The position numbers were made by a program, and so were the translations under genes. The notes under the pieces are model-generated. The model was not told where the DNA came from. It ran no database searches and saw only the letters and a program-made list of their open reading frames with translations. This document shows positions 28,858 through 37,160 of a DNA stretch of 64,000 nt, one piece after another (within the stretch, counting starts at the first letter, position 1; each line of letters starts with the position of its first letter). This DNA comes from Yoonia sp. I 8.24 (GTDB taxonomy: Bacteria > Pseudomonadota > Alphaproteobacteria > Rhodobacterales > Rhodobacteraceae), in the NCBI RefSeq assembly GCF_022096995.1, contig NZ_JACXGQ010000008.1, positions 87,593-151,592 on the forward strand. The letters run 5' to 3'.

Positions 28858-29766
28858 CTATAGCCCGCCGATATGGTGCGTCCCGCGTTTTTTGGCCAAG
28901 GCAATCTGCTTTTGACGTTCGCGAAAACGACCTTTGTCTTCGTCCGATGTTTCAGCCGCACATTGGTGGCAGGCGACGCCTTCTTCGAATTCGGGGCGGT
29001 TGCGATCTTCGGGCAGGATTGGGCGTCGGCAGGCGTAGCACAGGATATGCGGGCCTTCTTTTAGCGCATGGCCGACGCTGACACGCGCATCAAACACAAA
29101 GCATTCGCCGTCCCATGTGCTGTCTTCTTGTGGGACCTCTTCAAGGTATTTCAGAATGCCGCCTTTCAGGTGATAGACGTCCTCAACCCCTTGACCCATC
29201 AAGAAGTTCGTCGACTTTTCGCAACGAATGCCCCCTGTGCAGAACATCGCAATGCGCTTGTTATGGAACCGGTCTTTGTTTTCTTCCCACCATGCGGGAA
29301 ACTCACCAAAGGTCTTTGTCAGCGGGTCAATCGCCCCATCAAAAGTGCCAATCGCAACTTCGTAGTCATTGCGGGTGTCGATGACGGCGACATCGGGCGA
29401 CTTGATCAGCGCATTCCAATCAGCAGGTTCAACGTAATGGCCGGTGCCGTTCGCGATTGGGTCCACATCGGGCTGGCCCATGGTGACGATCTCGCGCTTC
29501 AGTCGCACTTTCATCCGGTGAAACGGCGGCACGGTTGCGGTGCTTTCTTTCCAGACGAAATCAGCACAGCCGGGCAGGGATTTGATATGCTCAATCACTG
29601 CGTCAATACCTGTACGATCCCCGGCGATTGTGCCGTTGATCCCTTCTTTGGCCAGCAGCAAAGTACCGCTAACCCCCTGCGATTTGCAGAGATCCAAAAG
29701 CGGCCCTTGCAATGCAGCAGGGTCATCGAAACGGGTGAAGTGATAGAGAGCTGCGACTGTATACAT
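28858..29766 (-). CDS. trhO: tRNA uridine(34) hydroxylase TrhO (rhodanese family)
   Basis: TrhO carries out oxygen-dependent hydroxylation of uridine 34 in certain tRNAs, the first step to 5-carboxymethoxy- or methoxyuridine. The 302-residue product has an N-terminal acylphosphatase-like domain and a central rhodanese domain with the catalytic loop CTGGIRCEKSTNFLMGQGVE. The C-terminal extension has paired cysteines (CYAC and CHQC), as in YceA proteins. ATG 29766 is chosen; a TTG at 29775 is possible. Confidence 0.92.
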   Translation of the reverse strand: MYTVAALYHFTRFDDPAALQGPLLDLCKSQGVSGTLLLAKEGINGTIAGDRTGIDAVIEHIKSLPGCADFVWKESTATVPPFHRMKVRLKREIVTMGQPDVDPIANGTGHYVEPADWNALIKSPDVAVIDTRNDYEVAIGTFDGAIDPLTKTFGEFPAWWEENKDRFHNKRIAMFCTGGIRCEKSTNFLMGQGVEDVYHLKGGILKYLEEVPQEDSTWDGECFVFDARVSVGHALKEGPHILCYACRRPILPEDRNRPEFEEGVACHQCAAETSDEDKGRFRERQKQIALAKKRGTHHIGGL

Positions 29767-29792
29767 ATCGGTCAAATACGCCTGTTATTTTG

Positions 29793-31037
29793 TTAGGGCA
29801 AGGGACGCGATGCCGCAATCGCCAGACCATCTGCGACGGCGGTAAAGGCTTCGGCGCGCTCAAGGGACGCGTGCGGGAAGAGTGACACCATCGCATTCTC
29901 AACGACGTGCAGCAGGCTTGATCCACCGACGAAAACAATCTTGCTGATTTGATCGGCACGCACGTCGGCCATTTTTAAGGTATCAGTGGCACAGGTGCTA
30001 ATCGCCGCAGCATGCTCGGACAGAATGGTGGCCAGTTGGGGTTTGTTAAACCGGGCCCATAGGTCGCGTTCGATCACACGCAGATCAATCCCGGCGTCGG
30101 TCACATCGGGCTTGTTGATGTGGATTTTTCCGGCCTCAACGGCAAAGGCAATGTCGTGGCCCAATTCCATCTCAAGCGTGGTTTGCAGCCGGCTGAACAG
30201 GCGCGGATCGACGCCAAGCTTTACAAAATCCGCGGCCATGCGTTTGTTTTCTGGCGTATAGGTGAATGGAATTTTCTGCCACGTTGCAAGATCGTTAAAA
30301 ATCGCTTTAGGGGCAGTGTGATGCCCCGCGCCCATCGCGTTACGCACCTCTGCACCGCGCCCCAAAAGTGGCATGACCTGATCAATGCTAATGGCTCGGT
30401 CAAAATCGGTGCCACCGACACGAATTCCGTGGCTCGCGATCACGCGGGTTGCATCGCCGTCACGTTCAAACACCGAAAAATCCGAGGTCCCGCCGCCGAT
30501 ATCGACAATCAGCCCAAGGCTGCCCGCATCCAATGGCCCGCTGGCCAGCGCTGCGGCCTCGGGCTCATACATGAAATGTACGTCTTTGAACCCGGCGATC
30601 AGATAGGCGTCGCGCAGGTCAATCTCGGCTTGGGCATTGCGTGCGTCATCGGTTGAATGAAACCTGACGGGGCGGCCAGAGAGGGCCACATCATAGGTTT
30701 GTCCTGTCGCGGCTTCGGCACGTTCACGGATCATCCGCAAGAACCGCGCAACAACTTCGATCAAGGTAAGGCGTTCATAAGCCACCTGCCGTTTTTCGCG
30801 CATCAACGGGGTGCCCAATACGGATTTGAGCGCCCGCATAAAACGGCCCTCACGCCCGTCAATCAGCGCGACATTGGCGATGGATCCATAGGTCGTGACC
30901 TTGCGATCAAAATCAAAAAACACCGAAGTTGGCAACGTTTTGCGCCCCGGTTCGACCTCAATTAAAGATGGACGATCTCCTGCCAACACGCCCGCCGCAG
31001 TGTTTGAGGTGCCAAAATCGATCCCTAATACGGCCAT
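29793..31037 (-). CDS. Hsp70-family (YegD-like) chaperone/ATPase
   Basis: From ATG 31037 the 414-residue product begins MAVLGIDFGTSNTAAGVLAG, the phosphate-1 loop of actin/Hsp70 ATPases. It has GLIVDIGGGTSDFSVFE (phosphate 2) and IVFVGGSSLLHVVENA (adenosine loop). No substrate-binding domain follows, so it is a nucleotide-binding-domain-only Hsp70 like YegD. The longer frame upstream to 31253 overlaps the divergent phosphoesterase gene and is rejected. Client and function unknown. Confidence 0.85.
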   Translation of the reverse strand: MAVLGIDFGTSNTAAGVLAGDRPSLIEVEPGRKTLPTSVFFDFDRKVTTYGSIANVALIDGREGRFMRALKSVLGTPLMREKRQVAYERLTLIEVVARFLRMIRERAEAATGQTYDVALSGRPVRFHSTDDARNAQAEIDLRDAYLIAGFKDVHFMYEPEAAALASGPLDAGSLGLIVDIGGGTSDFSVFERDGDATRVIASHGIRVGGTDFDRAISIDQVMPLLGRGAEVRNAMGAGHHTAPKAIFNDLATWQKIPFTYTPENKRMAADFVKLGVDPRLFSRLQTTLEMELGHDIAFAVEAGKIHINKPDVTDAGIDLRVIERDLWARFNKPQLATILSEHAAAISTCATDTLKMADVRADQISKIVFVGGSSLLHVVENAMVSLFPHASLERAEAFTAVADGLAIAASRPLP

Positions 31038-31142
31038 AAATGCACTCGTTCTTATTGATGAAAGAGGGGGATTTAAGCGATTCAGGTGACGCTTGCAAGT
31101 CTTGCGTTCAGCATAATAAGTTGAAGAAAAGGGGCCTGATTT

Positions 31143-31928
31143 ATGAAGATTATCTGGATGTCTGATCCGCATTTCCAAGCGACCGGGACCATTGATGGGC
31201 TTAACCCGCGTGTGCGGCTTGCATCGGCGATTGAACATATGAATACCCATCACAGCGATGCTGATTTCGCGATATTGTCCGGGGATTTAGTTGGGGATGA
31301 AATCGCAGGCGATTATTCAGCGATAGCACCCTATCTGCGCCGTGCGAATATCCCGGTGCATCCGATGGTGGGGAATAATGATGATCGTGACGGGTTACGT
31401 GCGCATCTTGATTTGCCCCCGCAAACGATGCCGGATTTCATTCAATACGCAATTGACTTAGACGGCGCGCGGCTCATTTGCCTCGACACACAAAAGCTGG
31501 GGTCCCACGCTGGTGAGGTTTGCAGCAAGAGGCTTGCGTGGCTGACGCAGAGCCTCACTGAATGCCGTGCAAAGCCTGTTTATATCTTTATGCACCACCC
31601 GCCGATGCGGCTGCATTTGCCGATGCAGGATGATATTATGCTTGATGGCGGCGATCATTTTTTGGACGTGATTGGTGAACATGACAACGTAAAACATTTG
31701 TTCATGGGGCATGTGCACAGGCCGACCTGTGGGACGGTGCGCAATATCCCGTTTGCGACGATCGGGGCGCTGTCATTTCAGGCCCCCGCACCACACCCTG
31801 CATGGGAGTGGGATAGCTTTGTTTCACCACCCGAAGCCCCGCACTATGGTGTTTTGTATATTCATGAGGGCAATGTAACCCTTCAGTATGTGCAATTTTG
31901 CGCCTATGATGCGGGCCTAGAGCACTAA
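31143..31928 (+). CDS. Calcineurin-like phosphoesterase
   Basis: The 261-residue cytoplasmic protein has the metallophosphoesterase motifs in order: MSDPHFQATG, LSGDLVGDE, VGNNDDRDG, FMHHPPM and MGHVHRPT. It resembles class III cyclic-nucleotide phosphodiesterases (CpdA-like). One oddity is the usual GNHD motif, which reads GNND here, replacing the histidine thought to act as proton donor. Activity or substrate may therefore differ. It is divergent from the Hsp70-like gene. Confidence 0.85.
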   Translation: MKIIWMSDPHFQATGTIDGLNPRVRLASAIEHMNTHHSDADFAILSGDLVGDEIAGDYSAIAPYLRRANIPVHPMVGNNDDRDGLRAHLDLPPQTMPDFIQYAIDLDGARLICLDTQKLGSHAGEVCSKRLAWLTQSLTECRAKPVYIFMHHPPMRLHLPMQDDIMLDGGDHFLDVIGEHDNVKHLFMGHVHRPTCGTVRNIPFATIGALSFQAPAPHPAWEWDSFVSPPEAPHYGVLYIHEGNVTLQYVQFCAYDAGLEH

Positions 31929-31960
31929 CCATTCTAGCTTTTGCAGAGGCTTACCTCCAA

Positions 31961-32488
31961 ATGCAGCGCGTCATGATCACAGGTGGACCCGGATCCGGTA
32001 AAAGCACGCTTGCCCGGATTCTGGGCGCACATACAGGTCTGCCTGTCCATCATATGGATCAAATTCATTGGCAACCCGGTTGGGTACAGCGTGAACTGGC
32101 TGACCGGGTTCGGATGTGCAACGATATCGAAAATGAAGAAGCATGGATATTTGAAGGCGGCTTTTCCACAACCTATGATCACCGAGCGTCGCGCGCGGAT
32201 ACGCTGATCTGGTTGGACTTGTCCGTGCAATTGCGATTTTGGCGTGTCGTGCGACGCCTGCTGCGTGACTATGGAACGACCCGCGCTGATATGGCCGAAA
32301 ACTGCCCCGAGATTTTTCACGCAGAAACATTTGCATTTTGGCGGTGGATTTTCACATCCCGCCGCCGCACCCATGCGCGCCTTGTGCGATTAGTTGGCGA
32401 ACACCCGCATTTGACGGTGCATCATTTGCGATCTCGCTCGCAGGTTCGCGCATATCTTGCTAAGCTGTCCCCAACACAGGAGAGTTAA
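31961..32488 (+). CDS. P-loop kinase, adenylate-kinase/FlaR-like
   Basis: The 175-residue protein starts with a P-loop (ITGGPGSGKSTLARILG) and has the later WIFEGGFSTTYDHRASRADT and LIWLDLSVQLRFWRVVRRLL patterns. These are typical of the small AAA/adenylate-kinase-like proteins called DNA topology modulation FlaR-related. The phosphate acceptor is unknown. It is followed directly by pncA, two bases after its stop. Confidence 0.78.
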   Translation: MQRVMITGGPGSGKSTLARILGAHTGLPVHHMDQIHWQPGWVQRELADRVRMCNDIENEEAWIFEGGFSTTYDHRASRADTLIWLDLSVQLRFWRVVRRLLRDYGTTRADMAENCPEIFHAETFAFWRWIFTSRRRTHARLVRLVGEHPHLTVHHLRSRSQVRAYLAKLSPTQES

Positions 32489-32489
32489 A

Positions 32490-33083
32490 ATGTCCCATGC
32501 TTTGATCGTTATTGATGTTCAAAATGATTTTTGTCCTGGCGGCGCGCTTGCCGTCGCAGGCGGCGATGAGATCGTGACGGGGATCAACGCTGCGATGGCC
32601 GATTTTGATGCGGTGATCTTAACCCAGGATTGGCACCCGGCGGGGCATTCGTCGTTTGCGTCTAACCATGATGCAGCGCCAATGTCGCTGATCGAAATGC
32701 CGTATGGGCCGCAAGTATTATGGCCAGATCATTGCATCCAAGGAACGCAAGGCGCGCAATTTCAGGCCGATCTTGCGGTCGACCGCGCCGATCTGATCAT
32801 CCGCAAAGGGTACAATCCCGCGATCGACAGCTATTCCGCCTTCTTCGAAAACGATCACGTCACACCCACCGGGTTAGAGGGCTATCTGCGCACGCGCGGG
32901 ATTGCCAAACTTACGATGGTTGGGCTGGCGACGGATTTTTGTGTGAATTTTTCGGCAGTTGACGCGGCCAAACTGGGGTTTGACGTGACGGTGCAGATGG
33001 GCCAGTGTCGCGCGATTGATTTTGACGGCTCGCTTGCGGCTGCAACAGATGGGATGATTGCGGCCGGCGTGACGCTCGCGTGA
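32490..33083 (+). CDS. pncA: Nicotinamidase PncA
   Basis: PncA deamidates nicotinamide to nicotinate in NAD salvage. The ATG at 32490, with GGAGAG upstream, gives 197 residues. The catalytic triad is visible: Asp in VIDVQNDFCPGG, Lys in IIRKGYNPAIDSYSAFFEND and Cys in LATDFCVNFSA. The metal-binding DWHPAGHSSF is present. With pncB about 950 bases downstream, the Preiss-Handler entry steps are clustered. Confidence 0.94.
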   Translation: MSHALIVIDVQNDFCPGGALAVAGGDEIVTGINAAMADFDAVILTQDWHPAGHSSFASNHDAAPMSLIEMPYGPQVLWPDHCIQGTQGAQFQADLAVDRADLIIRKGYNPAIDSYSAFFENDHVTPTGLEGYLRTRGIAKLTMVGLATDFCVNFSAVDAAKLGFDVTVQMGQCRAIDFDGSLAAATDGMIAAGVTLA

Positions 33084-33970
33084 CGCGGCCCCTTTCGATC
33101 ATTATTCCCACTTACAACCGCCCCAAGCTTTTGCAGCGGGCGGTGCAGTCCGCCTTGGCGGCCTGCCCTGATGGGGCGGAAATTATCGTTGTGGATGATC
33201 GCTCTGATACGGCCGAAAGCGCCTTGCACGATGTTATCAGTGACCCGCGCGTAACGGTTTTGACTAATCCCGGAGAGAAAGGTGCCGCTGGCGCGCGCAA
33301 CGCTGGGGCGCAGGTGGCGACCGGGCAAATACTGCTGTTTTTTGACGATGATGACACGTTGATCGCGGATTATCCGGGGCGGGTGTTGGCGGCGGCGCAA
33401 ACTGGGGCAAGTTTCGGGTTTTCCGCGCGGATGCGGGTTGAAAATGGCCGCCAACAGGCCGAGCTGCGCCCTGAATTACCGACAGGAATGCTTCCCAATG
33501 ACACGCCGCTCTCGGCGAAACTGGCTGCGTTTTCGGCAGGGTACTGGGTGCGCCGCGCCGTCTTTGCGCAGGTCGGCCCGATTGCGCCAGATCAGGTGAA
33601 CGACGAAGACACTGACCTGTGTTGCAAGCTATACGCACAGGGGCACGCCGCATGGTATGATCCGGTGCCGGGCTGCGCCGTTCACAGCGGGTATGACACC
33701 AATGATACCACCGCCCCGCAATTGACCCAAAGCACCGACCCCGCCGCGATGGTGGCCTGCTACGTGCGCACATTTGAGCGGCACGCATCCGGGTTTCAAT
33801 CACGCCCCGCAGATCATTGGTTTTTGCTGCGACGCGCCTTACGGGTTGCCGCGCGCACCGGGGTTGACGCGGGGGGCAATCAGCTTTTGCAGGGATTGCG
33901 TCCGCGATCTTTGCAACTCAAGGGCTGGTTGTTCTGGCAAATGAAGAAAGCCGGGCAACTCTTACGCTAG
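33080..33970 (+). CDS. Family 2 glycosyltransferase
   Basis: The GTG at 33080 overlaps the pncA stop by 4 bases. The 296-residue product has the GT-A start LSIIIPTYNRPKLLQRAVQS, then EIIVVDDRSDTAESALHDVI, and the metal-binding LLFFDDDDTL. A later NDEDTDLCCKLYAQGHAAWY segment carries the ED acceptor motif. No membrane helix is seen. It probably adds a sugar to a surface glycan, acceptor unknown. Its place between pncA and pncB looks incidental. Confidence 0.87.
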   Translation: MTRPLSIIIPTYNRPKLLQRAVQSALAACPDGAEIIVVDDRSDTAESALHDVISDPRVTVLTNPGEKGAAGARNAGAQVATGQILLFFDDDDTLIADYPGRVLAAAQTGASFGFSARMRVENGRQQAELRPELPTGMLPNDTPLSAKLAAFSAGYWVRRAVFAQVGPIAPDQVNDEDTDLCCKLYAQGHAAWYDPVPGCAVHSGYDTNDTTAPQLTQSTDPAAMVACYVRTFERHASGFQSRPADHWFLLRRALRVAARTGVDAGGNQLLQGLRPRSLQLKGWLFWQMKKAGQLLR

Positions 33971-34026
33971 GCCCTTGCCACGCTGGGCGTCAATTGGTCT
34001 AACACCCCAAACGGGAGGATGGCCAA

Positions 34027-35319
34027 ATGGTTGATATCGCAACACGTGTCTGGAACCACAAATGGAAGATCGACCCCATTGTGCGGTCGCTCATCGATAC
34101 GGATTTCTACAAACTGCTGATGTGCCAATCGGTCTTTCGGAACCACCGCGATACCCAAGTCACCTTCTCACTGATCAACCGCACCAAAACCATTCGGCTT
34201 GCCGAGGTGATCGACGAAGGCGAGTTGCGCGAGCAGCTTGACCACATCCGGTCCCTGCGGCTGACCCGCGGTGAATCCACATGGCTGCGCGGCAATACCT
34301 TCTATGGCAAACGGCAAATGTTCCGGCCTGATTTCATGGAATGGTTTGAGAACCTGCAACTGCCGCCCTACCACCTTGAAAAAGTCGATGGGCAGTTCGA
34401 ACTGACATTCGAAGGCTCATGGCCCGAGGTCATGCTCTGGGAAATTCCCGCGCTCGCGACGATTATGGAACTCCGTTCACGCGCGGTGCTGCGCGACATG
34501 GGGCGGTTTGAGCTACAGGTGCTTTATGCGCGCGGCATGACCAAACTCTGGGAAAAAGTCGAACAATTACGGCCCATTGAGGGGCTGAAACTCGCCGATT
34601 TCGGCACCCGTCGGCGGCATTCTTACCTCTGGCAGGATTGGTGCGTGCAGGCGATGATGGAAGGGCTGGGCAACAGCTTTACCGGCACGTCAAACTGCCG
34701 GATCGCCATGATGCGCGAGATCGAGGCAATCGGCACCAACGCCCACGAACTACCCATGGTCTACGCCGCCCTTGCCGAAACCGACGCGGCCCTGCTGCAA
34801 TCGCCCTATGATGTGCTGTCGGATTGGCAAGACGAACACGACGGCAATCTCAAAATCATCCTGCCCGACACCTATGGGACCAAAGGGTTCCTTGACCGCG
34901 CGCCCGATTGGCTGGCCGATTGGACTGGCATGCGGATCGACAGCGGCGACCCCGCAACAGGCGCTGAAAACGCGATCAACTGGTGGAAATCGCGCGGCGA
35001 AGACCCGACGAAAAAGCTGGTGATCTTCTCGGACGGGCTCGACGTCGATAAAATTATCGAACTGCAACGGCAATTTAAGGGCCGCGTGCGCGTGTCCTTC
35101 GGCTGGGGCACGATGATGACCAATGATTTCAAAGGGCTGACGGAAGGCGACGCGCTCGCCCCGTTCAGCCTTGTGTGCAAAGCGATCAAAGCCAACGGAC
35201 GCCCCACCGTAAAACTGTCGGACAACCCCAACAAAGCGATGGGACCATCCGAGGAAATCGCGCGGTACAAGCGGGTGTTTGGGGTCGGCGAGCAGGAGCG
35301 GGTTGAGGTTGTGGTGTGA
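34027..35319 (+). CDS. pncB: Nicotinate phosphoribosyltransferase PncB
   Basis: PncB makes nicotinate mononucleotide from nicotinate and PRPP, the committed step of Preiss-Handler NAD salvage. The 430-residue protein begins with the family [20 protein letters not shown]. It holds the phospho-histidine segment [17 protein letters not shown] and ends with the PRPP/phosphate-binding [20 protein letters not shown] and [12 protein letters not shown] blocks. A GGGAGG site precedes the ATG. It pairs functionally with pncA. Confidence 0.95.
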   Translation: MVDIATRVWNHKWKIDPIVRSLIDTDFYKLLMCQSVFRNHRDTQVTFSLINRTKTIRLAEVIDEGELREQLDHIRSLRLTRGESTWLRGNTFYGKRQMFRPDFMEWFENLQLPPYHLEKVDGQFELTFEGSWPEVMLWEIPALATIMELRSRAVLRDMGRFELQVLYARGMTKLWEKVEQLRPIEGLKLADFGTRRRHSYLWQDWCVQAMMEGLGNSFTGTSNCRIAMMREIEAIGTNAHELPMVYAALAETDAALLQSPYDVLSDWQDEHDGNLKIILPDTYGTKGFLDRAPDWLADWTGMRIDSGDPATGAENAINWWKSRGEDPTKKLVIFSDGLDVDKIIELQRQFKGRVRVSFGWGTMMTNDFKGLTEGDALAPFSLVCKAIKANGRPTVKLSDNPNKAMGPSEEIARYKRVFGVGEQERVEVVV

Positions 35320-35378
35320 TATTGTTAACCCTTATGGGGTGAGTTGAGTTTTCATCCTTCGTTCAAAAGGAATAGCAG

Positions 35379-36455
35379 TTGTCCGACAGTGTATTTGACG
35401 AAAAACGGCAACTATTTAAGGATTTTTACAGCGAAAATTTTTCGCGCCTGGATGATGCTAAGAACTCCATGGTTGCTCTGTTGGTTGCAGTTCTCCCCGC
35501 GACTGACGAAATTCAAATCTCGAATGTAGAAGGCCGAGTAAAAGATAGAAACGAGTGTATTGAGAAATTCAAACGAAAATATAAACCTGAACTTGAAGAA
35601 TCTGGTGAAGAATATCTTATTCAAAACCATATTACCGACCTAGTCGGCCTGCGGGTCATTTGCCTTTATGAAGATATGGTTCCGAAAATCAGGGAAATGC
35701 TCGAAGAAGTTTTTGAAGTTTTTGATGTGACTGACAAAATTTCTGAAATTGAAGGTACGGAAAGTTCTTTTGGATATAAGGGCTTACATCTAGATGTAAG
35801 GCTAAAAAATAGCCGGCGAAAGTTACCCGAGTACGTTCGGTTTGGTGATATCAACTTTGAAATCCAATTGAGAACTGTCATTCAGGATTCTTGGAGCACC
35901 CTAGATCATAAGATAAAGTATAAAAAGTCTATTCCTAAACAGCTGAAAAGAAGAATAAACACGCTAGCTGCCCTGTTCGAACTTGCTGACCATGAGTTCG
36001 TTGCAATTCGTGATAAGACGTTTGAAGAGGTGAACAGGCCTGACTCTAACTATGAAGCTATTTCGAACGAAACACCTACTGCTGAAAACTTACAGAAACC
36101 CAAGAAAACTAGGTATAGTCCATTAGATGTATTTTCGTTTCTGAAAATTGCGAACCATTTCTTCCCTCAATACGATTTTGATGACGAGGAAATAGATAAT
36201 TTTGTTCAGTTTATCTTAAACCTTAGTCCCGAAATTAGCCGCGGGAAATTCAATTTTTACCTAAGGCAAAACATCGCAACAGCGAAACGTGTGTTTGATG
36301 AATTTATGGACGGTGATGTCGAACCTAATCAGCATCCACTTCCTGTTATTCGGTTGAGTTTATATCTTGGTGACAAAGAAACTTTTGGAAAGATGATAGG
36401 TGCGAAGGCAAGAGAAAGAGTAGCAGCCATTGTTGCTAGCGCTGACCAGAGCTAG
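35379..36455 (+). CDS. Orphan RelA/SpoT-type synthetase-domain protein, AT-rich
   Basis: The frame starts at a TTG (35379) with AAGGA seven bases upstream; no in-frame ATG precedes the conserved part. Residues about 50-185 form a (p)ppGpp-synthetase-like fold. They include VEGRVKDRNECIEKFKRKY, HITDLVGLRVICLYEDM, a G-loop-like FGYKGLHLDVRL with its tyrosine, and FEIQLRTVIQDSWSTLDHKI with the catalytic-type glutamate. About 150 C-terminal residues match no family I know. There is no hydrolase, TGS or ACT domain. The gene is markedly AT-richer than both neighbours. It may be a small alarmone synthetase or a toxic nucleotide pyrophosphokinase of the toxSAS kind. No antitoxin gene is evident beside it. 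Confidence 0.75.
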   Translation: MSDSVFDEKRQLFKDFYSENFSRLDDAKNSMVALLVAVLPATDEIQISNVEGRVKDRNECIEKFKRKYKPELEESGEEYLIQNHITDLVGLRVICLYEDMVPKIREMLEEVFEVFDVTDKISEIEGTESSFGYKGLHLDVRLKNSRRKLPEYVRFGDINFEIQLRTVIQDSWSTLDHKIKYKKSIPKQLKRRINTLAALFELADHEFVAIRDKTFEEVNRPDSNYEAISNETPTAENLQKPKKTRYSPLDVFSFLKIANHFFPQYDFDDEEIDNFVQFILNLSPEISRGKFNFYLRQNIATAKRVFDEFMDGDVEPNQHPLPVIRLSLYLGDKETFGKMIGAKARERVAAIVASADQS

Positions 36456-36492
36456 TGGCAGGCGAATCGTCGATTGTTATTGTTTAGCCGCA

Positions 36493-36912
36493 TCAGTCGC
36501 CCGTCACCTTCCCCCGCAACGCCTTCACTTCCCCGCGCGCTTTTTTTCCCGCAAGCCTGCGTTTCACGGACCCATAGGTCGGCTTGGTTGCCCGTCTGCG
36601 TTTTTGCACGACGGTGGCTGATAAGATCAGTTCGGCCAGACGGTCCCGTGCGATTTCGCGGTTGCGGGCTTGGGACCGGGTTTCTTGCACAAAGATCACA
36701 ATCGCCCCGTCTTTCGTCCAGCGTTGCCCCGCCAGCCGCCGCAGTCGGGTTTTGACCGGGTCGGGCAGGTTGGGGGATCGCGCGGCCTCGAACCGCAGCT
36801 CGACCGCCGTCGACACCTTGTTCACGTTTTGCCCACCGGGGCCGGACGCGCGCGCAAAGCTCTCGGTTAGCTCCCACTCTGCAATCTCAATCTGATCATT
36901 TACCCGCATCAT
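36493..36912 (-). CDS. arfB: Ribosome-rescue peptidyl-tRNA hydrolase ArfB
   Basis: ArfB (YaeJ) enters the A site of ribosomes stalled on truncated mRNA and hydrolyses the peptidyl-tRNA. The 139-residue product has the catalytic GGQ in FARASGPGGQNVNKVSTAVE. Its long basic C-terminal tail (about 105-135, rich in Lys/Arg) fits the empty mRNA channel. Start at 36912 or at the next ATG, 36909. Upstream, on the same strand, lie a GC-rich palindrome, a terminator and the mini-ORF leader at 37004-37175. Confidence 0.94.
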   Translation of the reverse strand: MMRVNDQIEIAEWELTESFARASGPGGQNVNKVSTAVELRFEAARSPNLPDPVKTRLRRLAGQRWTKDGAIVIFVQETRSQARNREIARDRLAELILSATVVQKRRRATKPTYGSVKRRLAGKKARGEVKALRGKVTGD

Positions 36913-36931
36913 CTTGCCCTAAAATACTCCC

Positions 36932-36946
36932 GCCGGAGGCTCCGGC
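36932..36946. repeat. GC-rich palindrome in arfB leader
   Basis: The arms GCCGGAG and CTCCGGC flank a single G, and on the transcribed strand GGGAGTATTTTA follows. The string GCCTCCGGCGGGAGTATTT is, from memory, an abundant intergenic element in Rhodobacteraceae genomes, so this is probably one copy. It lies 20 bases upstream of the arfB start and could affect its translation. Confidence 0.55.
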
Positions 36947-37003
36947 AGCCGCAATTATTCGGAACATACAGGATTTATGCGCAAACATAGCCCCAAAAAC
37001 CAA

Positions 37004-37038
37004 AGAAAAAGGGCCACCCCGGCGACGGGATAGCCCTT
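37004..37038 (-). terminator. Intrinsic terminator of the mini-ORF leader
   Basis: On the minus strand a stem of AAGGGC...GCCCTT with inner TCCCG/CGGGG pairs is followed directly by TTTTTCTTT. It lies about 50 bases after the second mini-ORF and about 92 bases before arfB. It either ends a small independent transcript or acts as an attenuator ahead of arfB. Confidence 0.85.
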
Positions 37039-37087
37039 CTCTGAATTTCGGAGGTGGGTCGGTTAGGAACTCCACCTTGTGGTTTTC

Positions 37088-37153
37088 TCAGCCAAGGGCT
37101 GCCCTAGCTGCGACCCCCACAAGTTGTCCCGACACACTTCTCCAATACCTCAT
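37088..37153 (-). CDS. Mini-ORF B, 21 residues (alternative frame)
   Basis: ATG at 37153 opens a 21-codon frame: MRYWRSVSGQL, then VGVAARAALG, and a TGA at 37088. It overlaps mini-ORF A in another frame. The Shine-Dalgarno lies about 14 bases upstream of its ATG, too far for optimal use, so the GTG frame is favoured. Both are reported because the sequence alone cannot decide. Confidence 0.35.
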   Translation of the reverse strand: MRYWRSVSGQLVGVAARAALG

Positions 37154-37160
37154 GATGCAC
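37104..37160 (-). CDS. Mini-ORF A, 18-residue putative leader peptide
   Basis: A GTG at 37160 is preceded, at 7 bases, by GGAGG inside AAAGGAGGTGATCC (37175-37162), which complements the whole 16S rRNA 3' tail. The predicted peptide is MHHEVLEKCVGTTCGGRS with two cysteines, ending at TAG (37104-37106). The stop falls inside a hairpin (CAGC-TAG-GG...). The extreme ribosome-binding site, structured RNA and downstream terminator suggest a leader peptide controlling transcription into arfB. That role is inference. Confidence 0.5.
   Translation of the reverse strand: MHHEVLEKCVGTTCGGRS

Noticed and set aside
29068..29796. 242-codon + strand frame opposite trhO
   Set aside because: It is antisense to a well-supported gene; no signal, motif or ribosome-binding site supports it.
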